Below the pieces are notes generated by a model. That model was not told the DNA's origin and did no database searches. It saw only the letters and a list, made by a program, of their open reading frames with translations. 64,000 nt of DNA. Source: Rubrivivax sp. (GTDB taxonomy: Bacteria > Pseudomonadota > Gammaproteobacteria > Burkholderiales > Burkholderiaceae_C). Of the stretch, positions 7,390 through 15,999 are shown piece after piece (within the stretch, counting starts at the first letter, position 1; every line of letters starts with the position of its first letter). A program made the position numbers and the translations under genes. The DNA lies in contig JADJYX010000001.1 of assembly GCA_016719535.1 (NCBI GenBank), positions 558,001 to 622,000 of the forward strand. The letters are read 5' to 3'.

Positions 7390-8829
7390 ATGAACCTGAC
7401 GCTGGCCCTGTCCGCCGAGACGCTGCCCGCGCCCGCGGGCAGCGGGGCGCCGTCGCGCAGCCCGACGCTGGCGCAAAGCCTGCTGCTGGCGGCGCTGCTG
7501 CATGCGTTGCTGGTGGTCGTGGTCGGCACCGCGCCGGGGGTGGGGCCGATGGCCGGCGAGACGCTGTGGGGGCCGGTCCAGATCCGCCTTGGCGGGCCGG
7601 GTCCTGCCGACAGCCCCGGCCGCGCCGAAAAGGAGCAACCCAGTGCCGGCCCGCTGGGCCGTGCACCCGAGCCGCGCTTCGGCGGCACGTCGCCGCAGGC
7701 GCCGCCGCGGCCCATGCCCGAACCCGGTGCCGCCGAACTGGGCCCGCACAGCCCGCAACCGGTGCGCGGCCTGCGCCCGGGGGCGGCGCCGCCGGCGCCG
7801 GTGCCGACCCTCGCCGCTCCGACACCGGCCGCCGCAGCCCCGCCGGTGCAGACGCGGCCCGAGGCAGGGTCGCCGGCGCGGCCCGACGATCCGACGGCGA
7901 CCCTGGCCACACCGCCGCTGCCGGCCGAGCCGCCGCCGCAGCCACAGCCCGAGACGACGGCGCCGCTGTCGACCGCACCGCGCCTGGCACCGGCCGATAC
8001 CAGCGAGGCACCGGTGCTGCAGCGCCCCGAGCAGGCCCAGCGCGACATCGCCCACCCGGCGCCGCGGCCGGCGGCCGTTTCGCGTGCGCAGCCGGCACCG
8101 GCGCCGCAGCGTGATCAGCGCACGACGTCGCCGCCGCCCACGCCGGCCGACCCTGTGCCGCCGGTGCGGCCGCTGCCGGTTCCGGCCGCGGCGCCCGTAC
8201 CCGCCGCGGCGCTGCCCCCGCCCCCGGAGCCGGCGGGTGCGGTCGAAACGATCTCGCCTGTCGCACCGGTCGCGCCCGTCGAGCCGGCCGTGCGGCCGCC
8301 GCCTCCGCCGGCCGTGGCGCCGTCGCCGCCGGCCGAGGCGCCACCGCCCACGGCGGTCGCACCGCCTCCGATCGCCCGGGCGCTGCCGGCGGCGCCGACC
8401 CTGGCGCCGGTCGACGCCGCAGCGCTGCCGCGTGCCGCCCTGCCTGAACTGGCACCGCCGCCGGTGCGTGCGGCGGGCCCCGTGGGCGTGCCTTCACCGG
8501 GGCCCGCCGCCGCCGTGCCGGGCACCTCCGCGCCGGCGGCGCGTGGCGGCGCCGAGCGCCTGGCCACGCCCTCCGCCCCAGCCGCCGCCGCAGCGAGCGC
8601 GCCGAGCCTGAATCTCGACCTGCCGCGTGCCCGCATGCCGCTGCCGGGACTGGCGTCGCCGCGCGTGCTCAACCTGGTGCCGCCACCGCCCGAACGCAAG
8701 ACGCCGCTGGCCGAAGGCATCGAGAAGGCTGCCAAGCCCGACTGCCGCCAGGCCTATGCGGGCATGGGCCTGCTGGCGGTGGTGCCGCTGGCCGCGGACG
8801 CGGCGCGCAACGGCGGCTGCCGCTGGTAG
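7390..8829 (+). CDS. Proline/alanine-rich single-span membrane protein of unknown function
   Basis: The 479-residue protein has a hydrophobic segment at about residues 28-47 (LAQSLLLAALLHALLVVVVG). A roughly 330-residue Pro/Ala low-complexity domain follows, then a short ordered tail with two Cys (KPDCRQAYAGMG and NGGCRW). The layout (N-terminal anchor, Pro-rich spacer, small C-terminal domain) resembles TonB-type energy transducers, but no TonB C-terminal fold is recognisable. The Cys pair in an exported tail suggests a disulfide. Other frames here are open because of the repeat-like composition; the anchor and ordered tail support this one. Confidence 0.7.
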   Translation: MNLTLALSAETLPAPAGSGAPSRSPTLAQSLLLAALLHALLVVVVGTAPGVGPMAGETLWGPVQIRLGGPGPADSPGRAEKEQPSAGPLGRAPEPRFGGTSPQAPPRPMPEPGAAELGPHSPQPVRGLRPGAAPPAPVPTLAAPTPAAAAPPVQTRPEAGSPARPDDPTATLATPPLPAEPPPQPQPETTAPLSTAPRLAPADTSEAPVLQRPEQAQRDIAHPAPRPAAVSRAQPAPAPQRDQRTTSPPPTPADPVPPVRPLPVPAAAPVPAAALPPPPEPAGAVETISPVAPVAPVEPAVRPPPPPAVAPSPPAEAPPPTAVAPPPIARALPAAPTLAPVDAAALPRAALPELAPPPVRAAGPVGVPSPGPAAAVPGTSAPAARGGAERLATPSAPAAAAASAPSLNLDLPRARMPLPGLASPRVLNLVPPPPERKTPLAEGIEKAAKPDCRQAYAGMGLLAVVPLAADAARNGGCRW

Positions 8830-8860
8830 GGCGGGTCGGACCGAGAAGCCGCCGTGCGCT

Positions 8861-9820
8861 TCAGGCGCTGGCGGCGGCCAGCTCGGCCATGTCGGCGGCC
8901 GGCAGTTCGAGCGTCGCGCTGCGGGCCAGTTCGCGCCACTGCGCCACCGAGGTGGCGCTGGCGATCGGCGCCACGATGCCCGGCTGCCGCATCTGCCAGG
9001 CGAGCGCGACCTGTGCCACCGTGGCGCCACGGCGCGCCGCTACCGCGTCCAGCGCCGCCAGCACGCGCCAGCCACGGTCGTTGAAGCCCAGCTGCTTGAC
9101 GCCGGGGCCGCGCGGGCTCTTGGCGAGGTCGGCCTCGCTGCGGTATTTGCCGGTGAGAAAGCCGCGCGCCAGGCCGAAATAGTTGATCACGCCCAGCCCT
9201 TCGCGCACGCACAGCGCCTGCAGCCCGGCCTCGTAGGCGGCGCGGTCGACCAGGTTGTACAGCGGCTGCAGCGTCTCGTAGCGCGGCAGGCCCAGCCGCG
9301 CGCTGGTGTCCAGCGCCTGCTGCAGCCGCGGCGCCGTGTGGTTGCTGGCGCCGATGGCGCGCACCTTGCCGGCGCGGATGAGCTCGGCAAAGGCGCCCAG
9401 CGTCTCGTCCAGCGGTGTATCCGGGTCGTCCTGGTGCGCCTGATAGAGGTCGATGTGGTCGGTCTGCAGCCGGCGCAGCGAGTCGTCCACCGCCTGGCGG
9501 ATCCACGCCGGCCGCAGGCCGGTGCGGCCATCGCCCATGTCCATGCCGACCTTGGTGGCCAGCACGATGCGCGCGCGCATGCCGGGGCGCGCGGCCAGCC
9601 AGCGGCCGATCACCGCCTCCGACTCGCCGCCCCGGTGCCCGCTCGCCCAGCGCGAATAGACATCGGCGGTGTCGATGAGGTTGAAGCCGTCGGCGACGAA
9701 GGCATCGAGCAGCGCGAACGAGGTCGCCTCGTCGGCCGTCCAGCCGAAGACGTTGCCGCCGAAGGCGAGCGGCGCGACATGCAGGCCGGTGCGGCCGAGC
9801 GGTCTGACGAGCAAGGGCAA
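8861..9820 (-). CDS. Aldo/keto reductase
   Basis: The 319-residue (beta/alpha)8 aldo/keto reductase has the catalytic tetrad in place: Asp and Tyr in DTADVYSRW, Lys in LATKVG and His in LYQAHQDD. The NADPH-binding C-terminal segment (VAPIASATSVAQW) is present. It resembles the YajO/Tas-like group that reduces aldehydes or sugars; the physiological substrate is unknown. It is the last gene of a minus-strand series running from the TonB receptor through hemerythrin and the 195-residue protein. Confidence 0.9.
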   Translation of the reverse strand: MPLLVRPLGRTGLHVAPLAFGGNVFGWTADEATSFALLDAFVADGFNLIDTADVYSRWASGHRGGESEAVIGRWLAARPGMRARIVLATKVGMDMGDGRTGLRPAWIRQAVDDSLRRLQTDHIDLYQAHQDDPDTPLDETLGAFAELIRAGKVRAIGASNHTAPRLQQALDTSARLGLPRYETLQPLYNLVDRAAYEAGLQALCVREGLGVINYFGLARGFLTGKYRSEADLAKSPRGPGVKQLGFNDRGWRVLAALDAVAARRGATVAQVALAWQMRQPGIVAPIASATSVAQWRELARSATLELPAADMAELAAASA

Positions 9821-9847
9821 CTCCCGGTGGGTGGCGGCGCGGTGGTG

Positions 9848-10435
9848 TCAGCCGCCGGTCTGGCGCAGGAAGGTGTCGATGTCGCCGTCGGCGAGATCGG
9901 CGCTGTGGCTGAATTTCGCGCGCGACACGACCCGGATCGCCTTGCCCGACAGGGCCGGGTCCCACAGGCCGGGGATGAAGAACTGGGTGCAGCGCGGATC
10001 GGGAATGTGTTCCAGCGAATGGATGTCGTCGCCGCTGGCGAGCCCGGTCGCTTCGGTCTGCGTGGCGCTGCGCTTGCCGACCGGCCGCGGCGCCCCCCAG
10101 AAGAAGGCCAGCGGTGCCCTGGCTTTGGCCGCCAGCAGGTAGTTCGCGCCGCTGCGCGGCCAGGTGGCCGACAGCGCCGCCATGCGCGCGGCCTGTCCGG
10201 CGACCGAGTCCTCGCCCCGATGGCCCATGCGGGCCGCTTCGAGGATCCTGCGCACGGCGGACTGCTGAAACCACCACGGACTGGCGCTGCAGGTGTCGTC
10301 GCGAACGTCGGCGCGCTGCACGAAGCGGTACAGCAGCGCGCCGGCGGCCAGCTGGTCGATGCCCTCGACGCGCATGCCGCGTTCGGCGGCGGTGCGGGCG
10401 TCGTGGTTGACGAAAGCGTGGTTGAGCGCGGCCAT
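9848..10435 (-). CDS. Conserved-looking hypothetical protein
   Basis: The 195-residue soluble protein has no motif I recognise. The start at ATG 10433-10435 is supported by an AGGAA ribosome binding site 4-5 nt upstream; the upstream extension of the frame is Arg-rich and noncoding in character. Features are an aromatic SPWWFQQ segment, several His residues and a FFIPGLW stretch. It lies between the hemerythrin and aldo/keto reductase genes, 27 bp before the latter. Function not assigned. Confidence 0.75.
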   Translation of the reverse strand: MAALNHAFVNHDARTAAERGMRVEGIDQLAAGALLYRFVQRADVRDDTCSASPWWFQQSAVRRILEAARMGHRGEDSVAGQAARMAALSATWPRSGANYLLAAKARAPLAFFWGAPRPVGKRSATQTEATGLASGDDIHSLEHIPDPRCTQFFIPGLWDPALSGKAIRVVSRAKFSHSADLADGDIDTFLRQTGG

Positions 10436-10524
10436 GGTTCCTCCCGAGACGCGCAGGGTATGCCAGGACCGGCGCGGGCGGATGCTGCCGGGCGACGAGG
10501 ATGCGGGGCGGCCCGACCGCGCGA

Positions 10525-11055
10525 TCAGACCACGCCGCGGCGCTCGGCCATCTCCCGGCCCATGGCGGCCAGCGCCGCGGCGTCGAGGGCGGCGCGCGCG
10601 GCCGGGAAGGCGACGGCTTCCTCGGCGGCCGCATGCGCGCGGTACAGCGTCGCATATTTCTGCCAGGGTGCGAATTCGGCCGGCCCGGTGCCCACCCAGG
10701 TGCCGGCCACCACCTCGGCCAGGGTGCGCCGCAGCACGGCCCACTGGCGGTGCAGTTCGTGATGCTCCTGCTCGATCTGCGCGGCGAAGGCCTCGTCGCC
10801 GGCGGCACGCAGCAGCGGCAGCACGTGGCGCTCCTCGTCCTCGTGGTGCGCCGGCGCGGCGCTGTCGAAATAACGCATCACGTCACGCGCCGCCGAGGCC
10901 GCCTGGGCATCGCAGCCATGCACCGGCAGGTGCACGGACAGCCGCTCCAGCAGCCGCAGCATGCGCTGCACCCGCTCGTGACAGGCCTCGAGCATCTCGA
11001 ACGGCTGGTCGAAACCGGCGGCCGGCGCCGCATGCAGGTTCAGGGGTGAACTCAT
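10525..11055 (-). CDS. Hemerythrin (HHE) domain protein
   Basis: This 176-residue four-helix protein carries the diiron ligand motifs CHERVQ, HHEDEERHVLP, EQEHHELHRQW and YRAHAAAEE. Bacterial hemerythrins bind O2 or NO or repair iron centres (YtfE/DnrN-like). Its position beside nirS and the DNR regulator makes an NO-related role attractive but unproven. A GGAGGA ribosome binding site lies about 9 nt before the ATG. It follows the TonB-receptor stop by 25 bp, so it is probably in the same transcript. Confidence 0.88.
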   Translation of the reverse strand: MSSPLNLHAAPAAGFDQPFEMLEACHERVQRMLRLLERLSVHLPVHGCDAQAASAARDVMRYFDSAAPAHHEDEERHVLPLLRAAGDEAFAAQIEQEHHELHRQWAVLRRTLAEVVAGTWVGTGPAEFAPWQKYATLYRAHAAAEEAVAFPAARAALDAAALAAMGREMAERRGVV

Positions 11056-11080
11056 CGCCGCATTCCTCCGCCAGGACCGG

Positions 11081-13021
11081 TCACCAACGGCCGCGCAAGG
11101 TCAGCCGCCAGGTGCGCGGCGCCTCCGCGTGCAGGTACAGCGGCGACTTGTCCGCCAGGTTGACGTCGCCCAGGTTGCTCACGCCCAGGCCCAGGTCCAG
11201 GCCGTAGGGCAGCGCCACGCCCGCCTGTGCCGAGACCAGTGTGATGCCCGGCACGGGCTGCGCCGGCTGGCCGGCCACCAGCGCCGGCAGCAGCTGGCCC
11301 TGCGAGCGCTCGACGCGCAGGCCGGCGCGCCAGATGCCGGCCGTCCAGTCGGCCTTGACGCCGAACTGGTGGCGCGGCCGCCGTTCCAGGCGCTGGCCAT
11401 GGCCGTCGGTGGCGTCCAGCCACTGCCAGCTCACGCCCAGGGCCAGGGTGCGCACGGGCTTCCAGGTGGCCGAGGTCTCCAGCCCTTCGAGCGTGGCCTT
11501 CTCGGTATTTTCGAAGCGGTAGAGCGTGCGCCCGGCCAGCATGCCGATCTGCCGCGTGACGATCAGATCCTGCACGCGGTTGCGGAACAGCATCGCCTGC
11601 ACGCCCAAGCTCGGCGTGCCGTAGCCGACGCCCAGTTCGACGGCGTCGTTGGTCTCGGGCCGCAGTGCCGCGTTGCCCTGATAGGTGAACGGACCCTCGT
11701 CCTCGAGGTAGTCGGGCGAAATCTGCTTGAGCGTGGGCGCCTTGAAGCCGTGGCCGTAGCCGCCCTTGACCGTCCAGCCCGGCGCGGCCTGCCAGACCAG
11801 GTAGGCGCGCGGGCTCCATTCGTGGCCGAAGCGGCTGTGGCGGTCGTGGCGCAGGCCGGCGGTCAGCGACAGCTTCCGGGCCAGCGGCATCTCGTGCTGC
11901 AGGTACAGCGCCTGGTGCTCGGCGCGGCCCTCACCGCCGGGCAGGCCGACGTTTTCCAGCCGCTCGCGCCGCACCTCGAAGCCGGCCGTGCTCAACTGAC
12001 CGGACACCGGCGCCAGCGACAACTGGCCCTCGCCGACACGGTCGTCGAGCGACTGCGGACGCAGCGAGGCGACGCCGTTGTTGCGCACATTGCCGGCGTC
12101 CAGCGTGCTGCGATAGGCGCGCAGCGATGCCCGCAGGTCGAGCGCGCCGCCGAATTCGCCCGTCCAGCCGAGCGAGCTGTGCGTGCGATCCAGCGGCGTC
12201 ACGCTCTGGTAGTAGCGCTTGCGGCCGCTGCGCTCGCGCGCGTCGGCCCAGCGTTCCTCCTCGCCGACGCGGTGCTCGGCCACCAGCTCATGGCCGGCGG
12301 CAAGCGTCCCGTGCAGGCGCAGCGCGGCGTCGCGCTTGCGGCGGCCCTCGATGTCGGAGATGCCGGCGTCGGCGCGGCTGGCCAGCGACTGCCGGCGCGC
12401 GTCGGCGGCGCTGACGCCCAGGCGCAGGCCGGCGCCCAGCGGCCCGTCGGCGTGCACCGAGGCGCGGTGGCCGTCGCCGCCGCGGCCGCCGTCGGCGAAG
12501 CTGCCCTCGCCCATGGCGCCGAAGCGCCAGCGCTCGGCGCCCGGCGCGCGCGTGATGACGTTGACCACGCCGCCCAGCGCCTCGGCGCCGTACAGCACCG
12601 ACATCGGGCCGCGGATGACCTCGATGCGCTCGATGTCGTCGACCGCGATCCAGTCGTACTGGTAGTCGCTGTGGCCGATGACGCCGTCGCTGGCGCCGAT
12701 GCGCTTGCCGTCCACCAGCACCAGGGTGTGGCGGCTGTCCATGCCGCGCAGGTTGATGGCCTTGCGGCCGCTGATGGTGCGGCCCTGGATCGAGATGCCG
12801 GTATCGCCGCGCACCGCCTCGAAGACGTTGTCGGCGCCGCGCGCCTCGATGTCGGCGCGCGTGACGACGTCGATCGCCGCCGGCGCGTCGATCAGCGCCA
12901 TCGCATGGCGCGTGGCCGAGACGACGATGGTCTGTGCGTCGGCCGCCGGGGTCTGGGCGCCGACCTGGGCCGCCAGGGCCAGCGGCAGCATCAGCAGGGG
13001 AAGACTACGGCGGCGGGACAT
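11081..13021 (-). CDS. TonB-dependent outer-membrane receptor
   Basis: This 646-residue receptor has a signal peptide (cleaved after VGAQ), a TonB-box-like QTIVVSATR, a plug domain (to about residue 165, with the INLRGMDSRHTLVLVDGKR block and GPMSVLYGAEALGGVVNVIT) and a 22-strand type barrel ending in a C-terminal Trp. It is of the short FepA/CirA/BtuB-like class. The ligand (siderophore, heme, cobamide or copper chelate) is not readable. It is divergent from nirS with about 200 bp between starts; GGAGAG precedes the ATG. Confidence 0.9.
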   Translation of the reverse strand: MSRRRSLPLLMLPLALAAQVGAQTPAADAQTIVVSATRHAMALIDAPAAIDVVTRADIEARGADNVFEAVRGDTGISIQGRTISGRKAINLRGMDSRHTLVLVDGKRIGASDGVIGHSDYQYDWIAVDDIERIEVIRGPMSVLYGAEALGGVVNVITRAPGAERWRFGAMGEGSFADGGRGGDGHRASVHADGPLGAGLRLGVSAADARRQSLASRADAGISDIEGRRKRDAALRLHGTLAAGHELVAEHRVGEEERWADARERSGRKRYYQSVTPLDRTHSSLGWTGEFGGALDLRASLRAYRSTLDAGNVRNNGVASLRPQSLDDRVGEGQLSLAPVSGQLSTAGFEVRRERLENVGLPGGEGRAEHQALYLQHEMPLARKLSLTAGLRHDRHSRFGHEWSPRAYLVWQAAPGWTVKGGYGHGFKAPTLKQISPDYLEDEGPFTYQGNAALRPETNDAVELGVGYGTPSLGVQAMLFRNRVQDLIVTRQIGMLAGRTLYRFENTEKATLEGLETSATWKPVRTLALGVSWQWLDATDGHGQRLERRPRHQFGVKADWTAGIWRAGLRVERSQGQLLPALVAGQPAQPVPGITLVSAQAGVALPYGLDLGLGVSNLGDVNLADKSPLYLHAEAPRTWRLTLRGRW

Positions 13022-13128
13022 CGGTTTCTCTCCGGGACATCGATCGAGGCCGGAGGATGCGGGCCGGCCGCGCCGCCGGCCTTGACCTGGGTTTGCTTTT
13101 TGTCAGCCCGCAGCGCACGCACGGAGGC

Positions 13129-13142
13129 TTGAACCAGTTCAA
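13129..13142. promoter_or_regulatory. FNR/DNR-type box upstream of nirS
   Basis: TTGAACCAGTTCAA has perfectly symmetric arms (extended CTTGAA-N4-TTCAAG at 13128-13143) and is centred about 90 bp before the nirS GTG. It matches the FNR/ANR/DNR consensus TTGAT-N4-ATCAA in 8 of 10 arm positions. DNR-type control of nirS is well established in denitrifiers. Placing it at -41.5 predicts a transcript start near 13177. Confidence 0.7.
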
Positions 13143-13225
13143 GGACGCGCGCCGCCGGGCGATCGACGATGTCGACCATTGAGATTGAAATTGAACCAGG
13201 TCTGCTGACCGAAGAAGGAGAGAAC

Positions 13226-14947
13226 GTGAACATCCCGAAGCTGAATTCCGCCACCGCTGCCGTGCTGATGCTGGCCGCGGCCACGGCCTGGGCGCAACAG
13301 GCCCAGAAGCCGGTGAGCGAGGCCGAAAAGGCCTACCAGGCCGGCACGTCGCCGCTGGCCGGCGAGCCGATGTACCAGAGCAACAACCCGAAGGCGCCGG
13401 CGATGACGCAGGCCGAATTCGACAAGGCGCGCCAGATCTATTTCGAGCGCTGCGCCGGCTGCCACGGCGTGCTGCGCAAGGGTGCCACCGGCAAGCCGCT
13501 GACGCCCGACCTCACGCAGGCCAAGGGCCTGGACTATCTGAAGGTCTTCATCGGCTACGGCTCGCCGGCCGGCATGCCCAACTGGCTGACCAGCGGCGAG
13601 ATGGACGAGAAGACCGTCGACCTGATGGCACGCTACATCCAGCACGATCCGCCCGTGCCGCCGGAGTACAGCCTGGCCGACATGAAGAAGACCTGGAAGG
13701 TCATCGTGCCGCCGGACCAGCGTCCGAAGCGGAAGATGAACAACTACAACATCGAGAATATCTTCTCGACCACGCTGCGTGACACCGGCGAGGTGGCGCT
13801 GATCGACGGCGACACCAAGAAGATCATCAACATCGTCAAGACCGGCTATGCGGTGCACATCAGCCGGGTGTCGGCATCGGGCCGCTACCTGTTCGTGATC
13901 GGGCGTGACGCCAAGATCAACATGATCGACCTGTGGATGGAGAAGCCCGACAACGTGGCCGAGGTGCGCATCGGCCTCGAGGCGCGTTCGGTCGAGACCT
14001 CCAAGGCCAAGGGCTACGAGGACAAGCTGGCGATTGCCGGCGCCTACTGGCCGCCGCAGTTCACGCTCATGAAGGGCGACACGCTGGAGCCGCTGAAGAT
14101 CGTGGCCACCCGCGGCATGGTCGTCGGCACGCAGGAATACCACCCCGAGCCGCGCGTGGCCTCGATCCTGGGCTCGCACTACAAGCCCGAGTTCATCGTC
14201 AACGTGAAGGAGACGGGCAAGACGATGATGGTGGATTACTCCAACATCGACGCGCTCAAGATCACCGAGATCGGCTCGGCGCCCTTCCTGCACGACGGTG
14301 GCCTGGATGCCTCCAAGCGCTACTTCATGGTGGCGGCCAACAACAGCAACAAGATCGCCGCCATCGACACCAAGGACGGCAAGCTCGCCGGCATCACCGA
14401 AGTCGGCAAGATCCCGCACCCGGGCCGCGGCGCCAACTTCACGCACCCGAAGTTCGGTCCCGTCTGGGCCACCGGCCACCTGGGCGACGAGACCATCTCG
14501 CTGATCGGCACCGATCCGAAGAAGTACAAGCAATATGCCTTCAAGGAAGTTGCCAAGCTGACGGGCCCGGGCGGTGGTGCGTTGTTCATCAAGAGCCACC
14601 CGAAGAGCACCAACCTGTATTCCGACGCGCCGCTGAACCCCGATCCGAAGATCTCGCAGAGCGTGGTGGTCTACGACATCAAGAACCTCGACAAGGGCTA
14701 CAAGGTGCTGCCGATCGCCGAGTGGGCCGACCTCAAGGACGACGGCGCCAAGCGCGTCGTGCAGCCCGAGTTCAACAAGGCCGGTGACGAGGTCTGGTTC
14801 TCGGTGTGGAGCGCCAAGAACAAGCAGAGCGCGCTCGTCGTCGTCGACGACAAGACGCTCAAGCTCAAGGCCGTGATCAAGGACCCGCGCCTGATCACGC
14901 CGACGGGCCACTTCAACATCTACAACACGCAGCGCGACGTCTACTGA
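13226..14947 (+). CDS. nirS: Cytochrome cd1 nitrite reductase
   Basis: This periplasmic enzyme reduces nitrite to NO. Starting at GTG 13226 (AAGGAGAG 5 nt upstream) it is 573 residues, close to known NirS. It has a signal peptide ending AWAQ, a cytochrome c domain with CAGCH at residues 76-80, then the eight-bladed heme d1 propeller. The diagnostic QEYHPEPRVASILGSHYKPE segment carries the two distal-pocket His, and the proximal His lies in AVHISRVS. An upstream ATG (13169) would run through the promoter and is rejected. No heme d1 biosynthesis genes (nirF, nirD-L, nirJ, nirE) are in the window, so they must lie elsewhere. Electrons come from cytochrome c or azurin. Confidence 0.97.
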   Translation: MNIPKLNSATAAVLMLAAATAWAQQAQKPVSEAEKAYQAGTSPLAGEPMYQSNNPKAPAMTQAEFDKARQIYFERCAGCHGVLRKGATGKPLTPDLTQAKGLDYLKVFIGYGSPAGMPNWLTSGEMDEKTVDLMARYIQHDPPVPPEYSLADMKKTWKVIVPPDQRPKRKMNNYNIENIFSTTLRDTGEVALIDGDTKKIINIVKTGYAVHISRVSASGRYLFVIGRDAKINMIDLWMEKPDNVAEVRIGLEARSVETSKAKGYEDKLAIAGAYWPPQFTLMKGDTLEPLKIVATRGMVVGTQEYHPEPRVASILGSHYKPEFIVNVKETGKTMMVDYSNIDALKITEIGSAPFLHDGGLDASKRYFMVAANNSNKIAAIDTKDGKLAGITEVGKIPHPGRGANFTHPKFGPVWATGHLGDETISLIGTDPKKYKQYAFKEVAKLTGPGGGALFIKSHPKSTNLYSDAPLNPDPKISQSVVVYDIKNLDKGYKVLPIAEWADLKDDGAKRVVQPEFNKAGDEVWFSVWSAKNKQSALVVVDDKTLKLKAVIKDPRLITPTGHFNIYNTQRDVY

Positions 14948-14999
14948 CGCGTCCTGCACGCCGGTGGCAGGTCCGCGCGGCCGGCCGCGCGGCAATCCC

Positions 15000-15036
15000 G
15001 GCGGGGGCCCGGTGCGTGAAGCACCGGGCCCCCGCG
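15000..15036 (+). terminator. Strong hairpin terminator after nirS
   Basis: A perfect 16-bp stem (15000-15015 pairs with 15021-15036) closes a GTGAA loop. It is followed by TCCTTCT, a weak U-rich tail. The stem is entirely GC apart from one base pair. It sits 52 bp after the nirS stop and before the next coding region, so nirS is probably monocistronic or attenuated here. Confidence 0.75.
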
Positions 15037-15060
15037 TCCTTCTGACCCAGGGTGCAGGCA

Positions 15061-15747
15061 ATGATCCAGGCCAGGCGCAGGGTGGTGCTCCTCTCGTGGG
15101 GCGCGGTGCTGCTGGCGACAGGCGGCGTGCCGGCTGCCACCGCGGCCGGCACGCCGCCCGGCGAGGTGCGCTCGGCCGACGGCCGCTGGCGGCTGCGCGC
15201 CGAGGACGGTGCCGTCGTCGTCAGCGCGGTCGACGGCGGGCTGTCGCGCCGGCACGAGGCGCGCTCGCTCGACGGGCGCGAGCGCGGGCAGCCGCGCTGG
15301 CTGGGCGCGCTGCCCGCGCGCACGAGCTTCCTGCTCGCCTTCGAAGGCCTGCCCGAGTTGTGGGAGATCCCGCTCGACCCGCGCGCCGAACCCATCTTCG
15401 ACGGCTTCGTGCACGACTACAAGATGGGCGAGGGCATCGCCAAGCCGGGTTTTCTGGGGGTGCGCCGCATCCGGCTGCCCGAGACGCTGGGCGCACTGGC
15501 GCCTGACCGCAGCGGTGCCTACGTGCTCGGGCGCGGCGCCGATGCCCCCGACGGCCGTGCGGTGCTGCACCTGGTGCAGCTCGACGTGCGGCGGGCGATC
15601 GCGCGCTTCGTCGTCGATGCCGACCCCGATCTCGAACGCGCCGAGGCGCGGCCGATCGACGGCCGCGACCATCTCGTCGTGCCCGACCGCCGCGGCGGGC
15701 CGCCGCTGGTGCTGGACCTGCGCGCCGCCCGGCTGCAGCAGCGCTGA
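15061..15747 (+). CDS. Exported protein of unknown function, possible cytochrome cd1-propeller relative
   Basis: The 228-residue protein has a signal peptide (hydrophobic about residues 9-27, cleavage after TAAG). The LPELWEIPLDPRAEPIF and FDGFVHDYKMGEG stretches and repeated VLxL strand motifs suggest partial beta-propeller blades reminiscent of NirF/NirN proteins, but at 228 residues it is far too short for a full propeller and lacks a CxxCH motif. It follows the nirS terminator. A helper for nitrite reductase or heme d1 is a guess from location. GTG at 15052 is an alternative start. Confidence 0.6.
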   Translation: MIQARRRVVLLSWGAVLLATGGVPAATAAGTPPGEVRSADGRWRLRAEDGAVVVSAVDGGLSRRHEARSLDGRERGQPRWLGALPARTSFLLAFEGLPELWEIPLDPRAEPIFDGFVHDYKMGEGIAKPGFLGVRRIRLPETLGALAPDRSGAYVLGRGADAPDGRAVLHLVQLDVRRAIARFVVDADPDLERAEARPIDGRDHLVVPDRRGGPPLVLDLRAARLQQR

Positions 15748-15844
15748 ATGCTGGCTGCCGCTGCCCACCGGTTCGAGCGGCGGCAGCTGATCCACGAGGA
15801 ATGCTGGACCTCCAGGCCCGGCGCCAGCGCCGGACGCATGACGC

Positions 15845-15999
15845 ATGGCCGAGCGACTGCAGCGGGCCGATGCACGCGCACGGGGCGTGCCGCGCGCATA
15901 TTTCGGCACCGACGGGCCCGGCTTCTATGAGCGGCCGGGTGCGCTGGACCACACCAGCAGCCCCGGCCCGGCTACCGGTTCATGCGCATCGACCTCTGA
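15845..15999 (+). pseudogene. Possible small gene with a frame change near its end
   Basis: From ATG 15845 the frame reads MAERLQRADARARGVPRAY, then FGTDGPGFYERPGALDHT, which looks like protein. It then degenerates after about 42 codons and runs to 16012 inside the opposing gene. A one-base shift in the GC run at 15958-15972 would instead end in GYRFMRIDL and stop at 15997-15999, exactly abutting the convergent dnr stop. A frameshift or base-call error is therefore suspected. There is no clear ribosome binding site. Function unknown. Confidence 0.3.

Noticed and set aside
13082..13095. TTGACCTGGGTTTG as an FNR box before nirS
   Set aside because: Only the first half-site matches; the second half does not resemble NTCAA, unlike the symmetric box at 13129.
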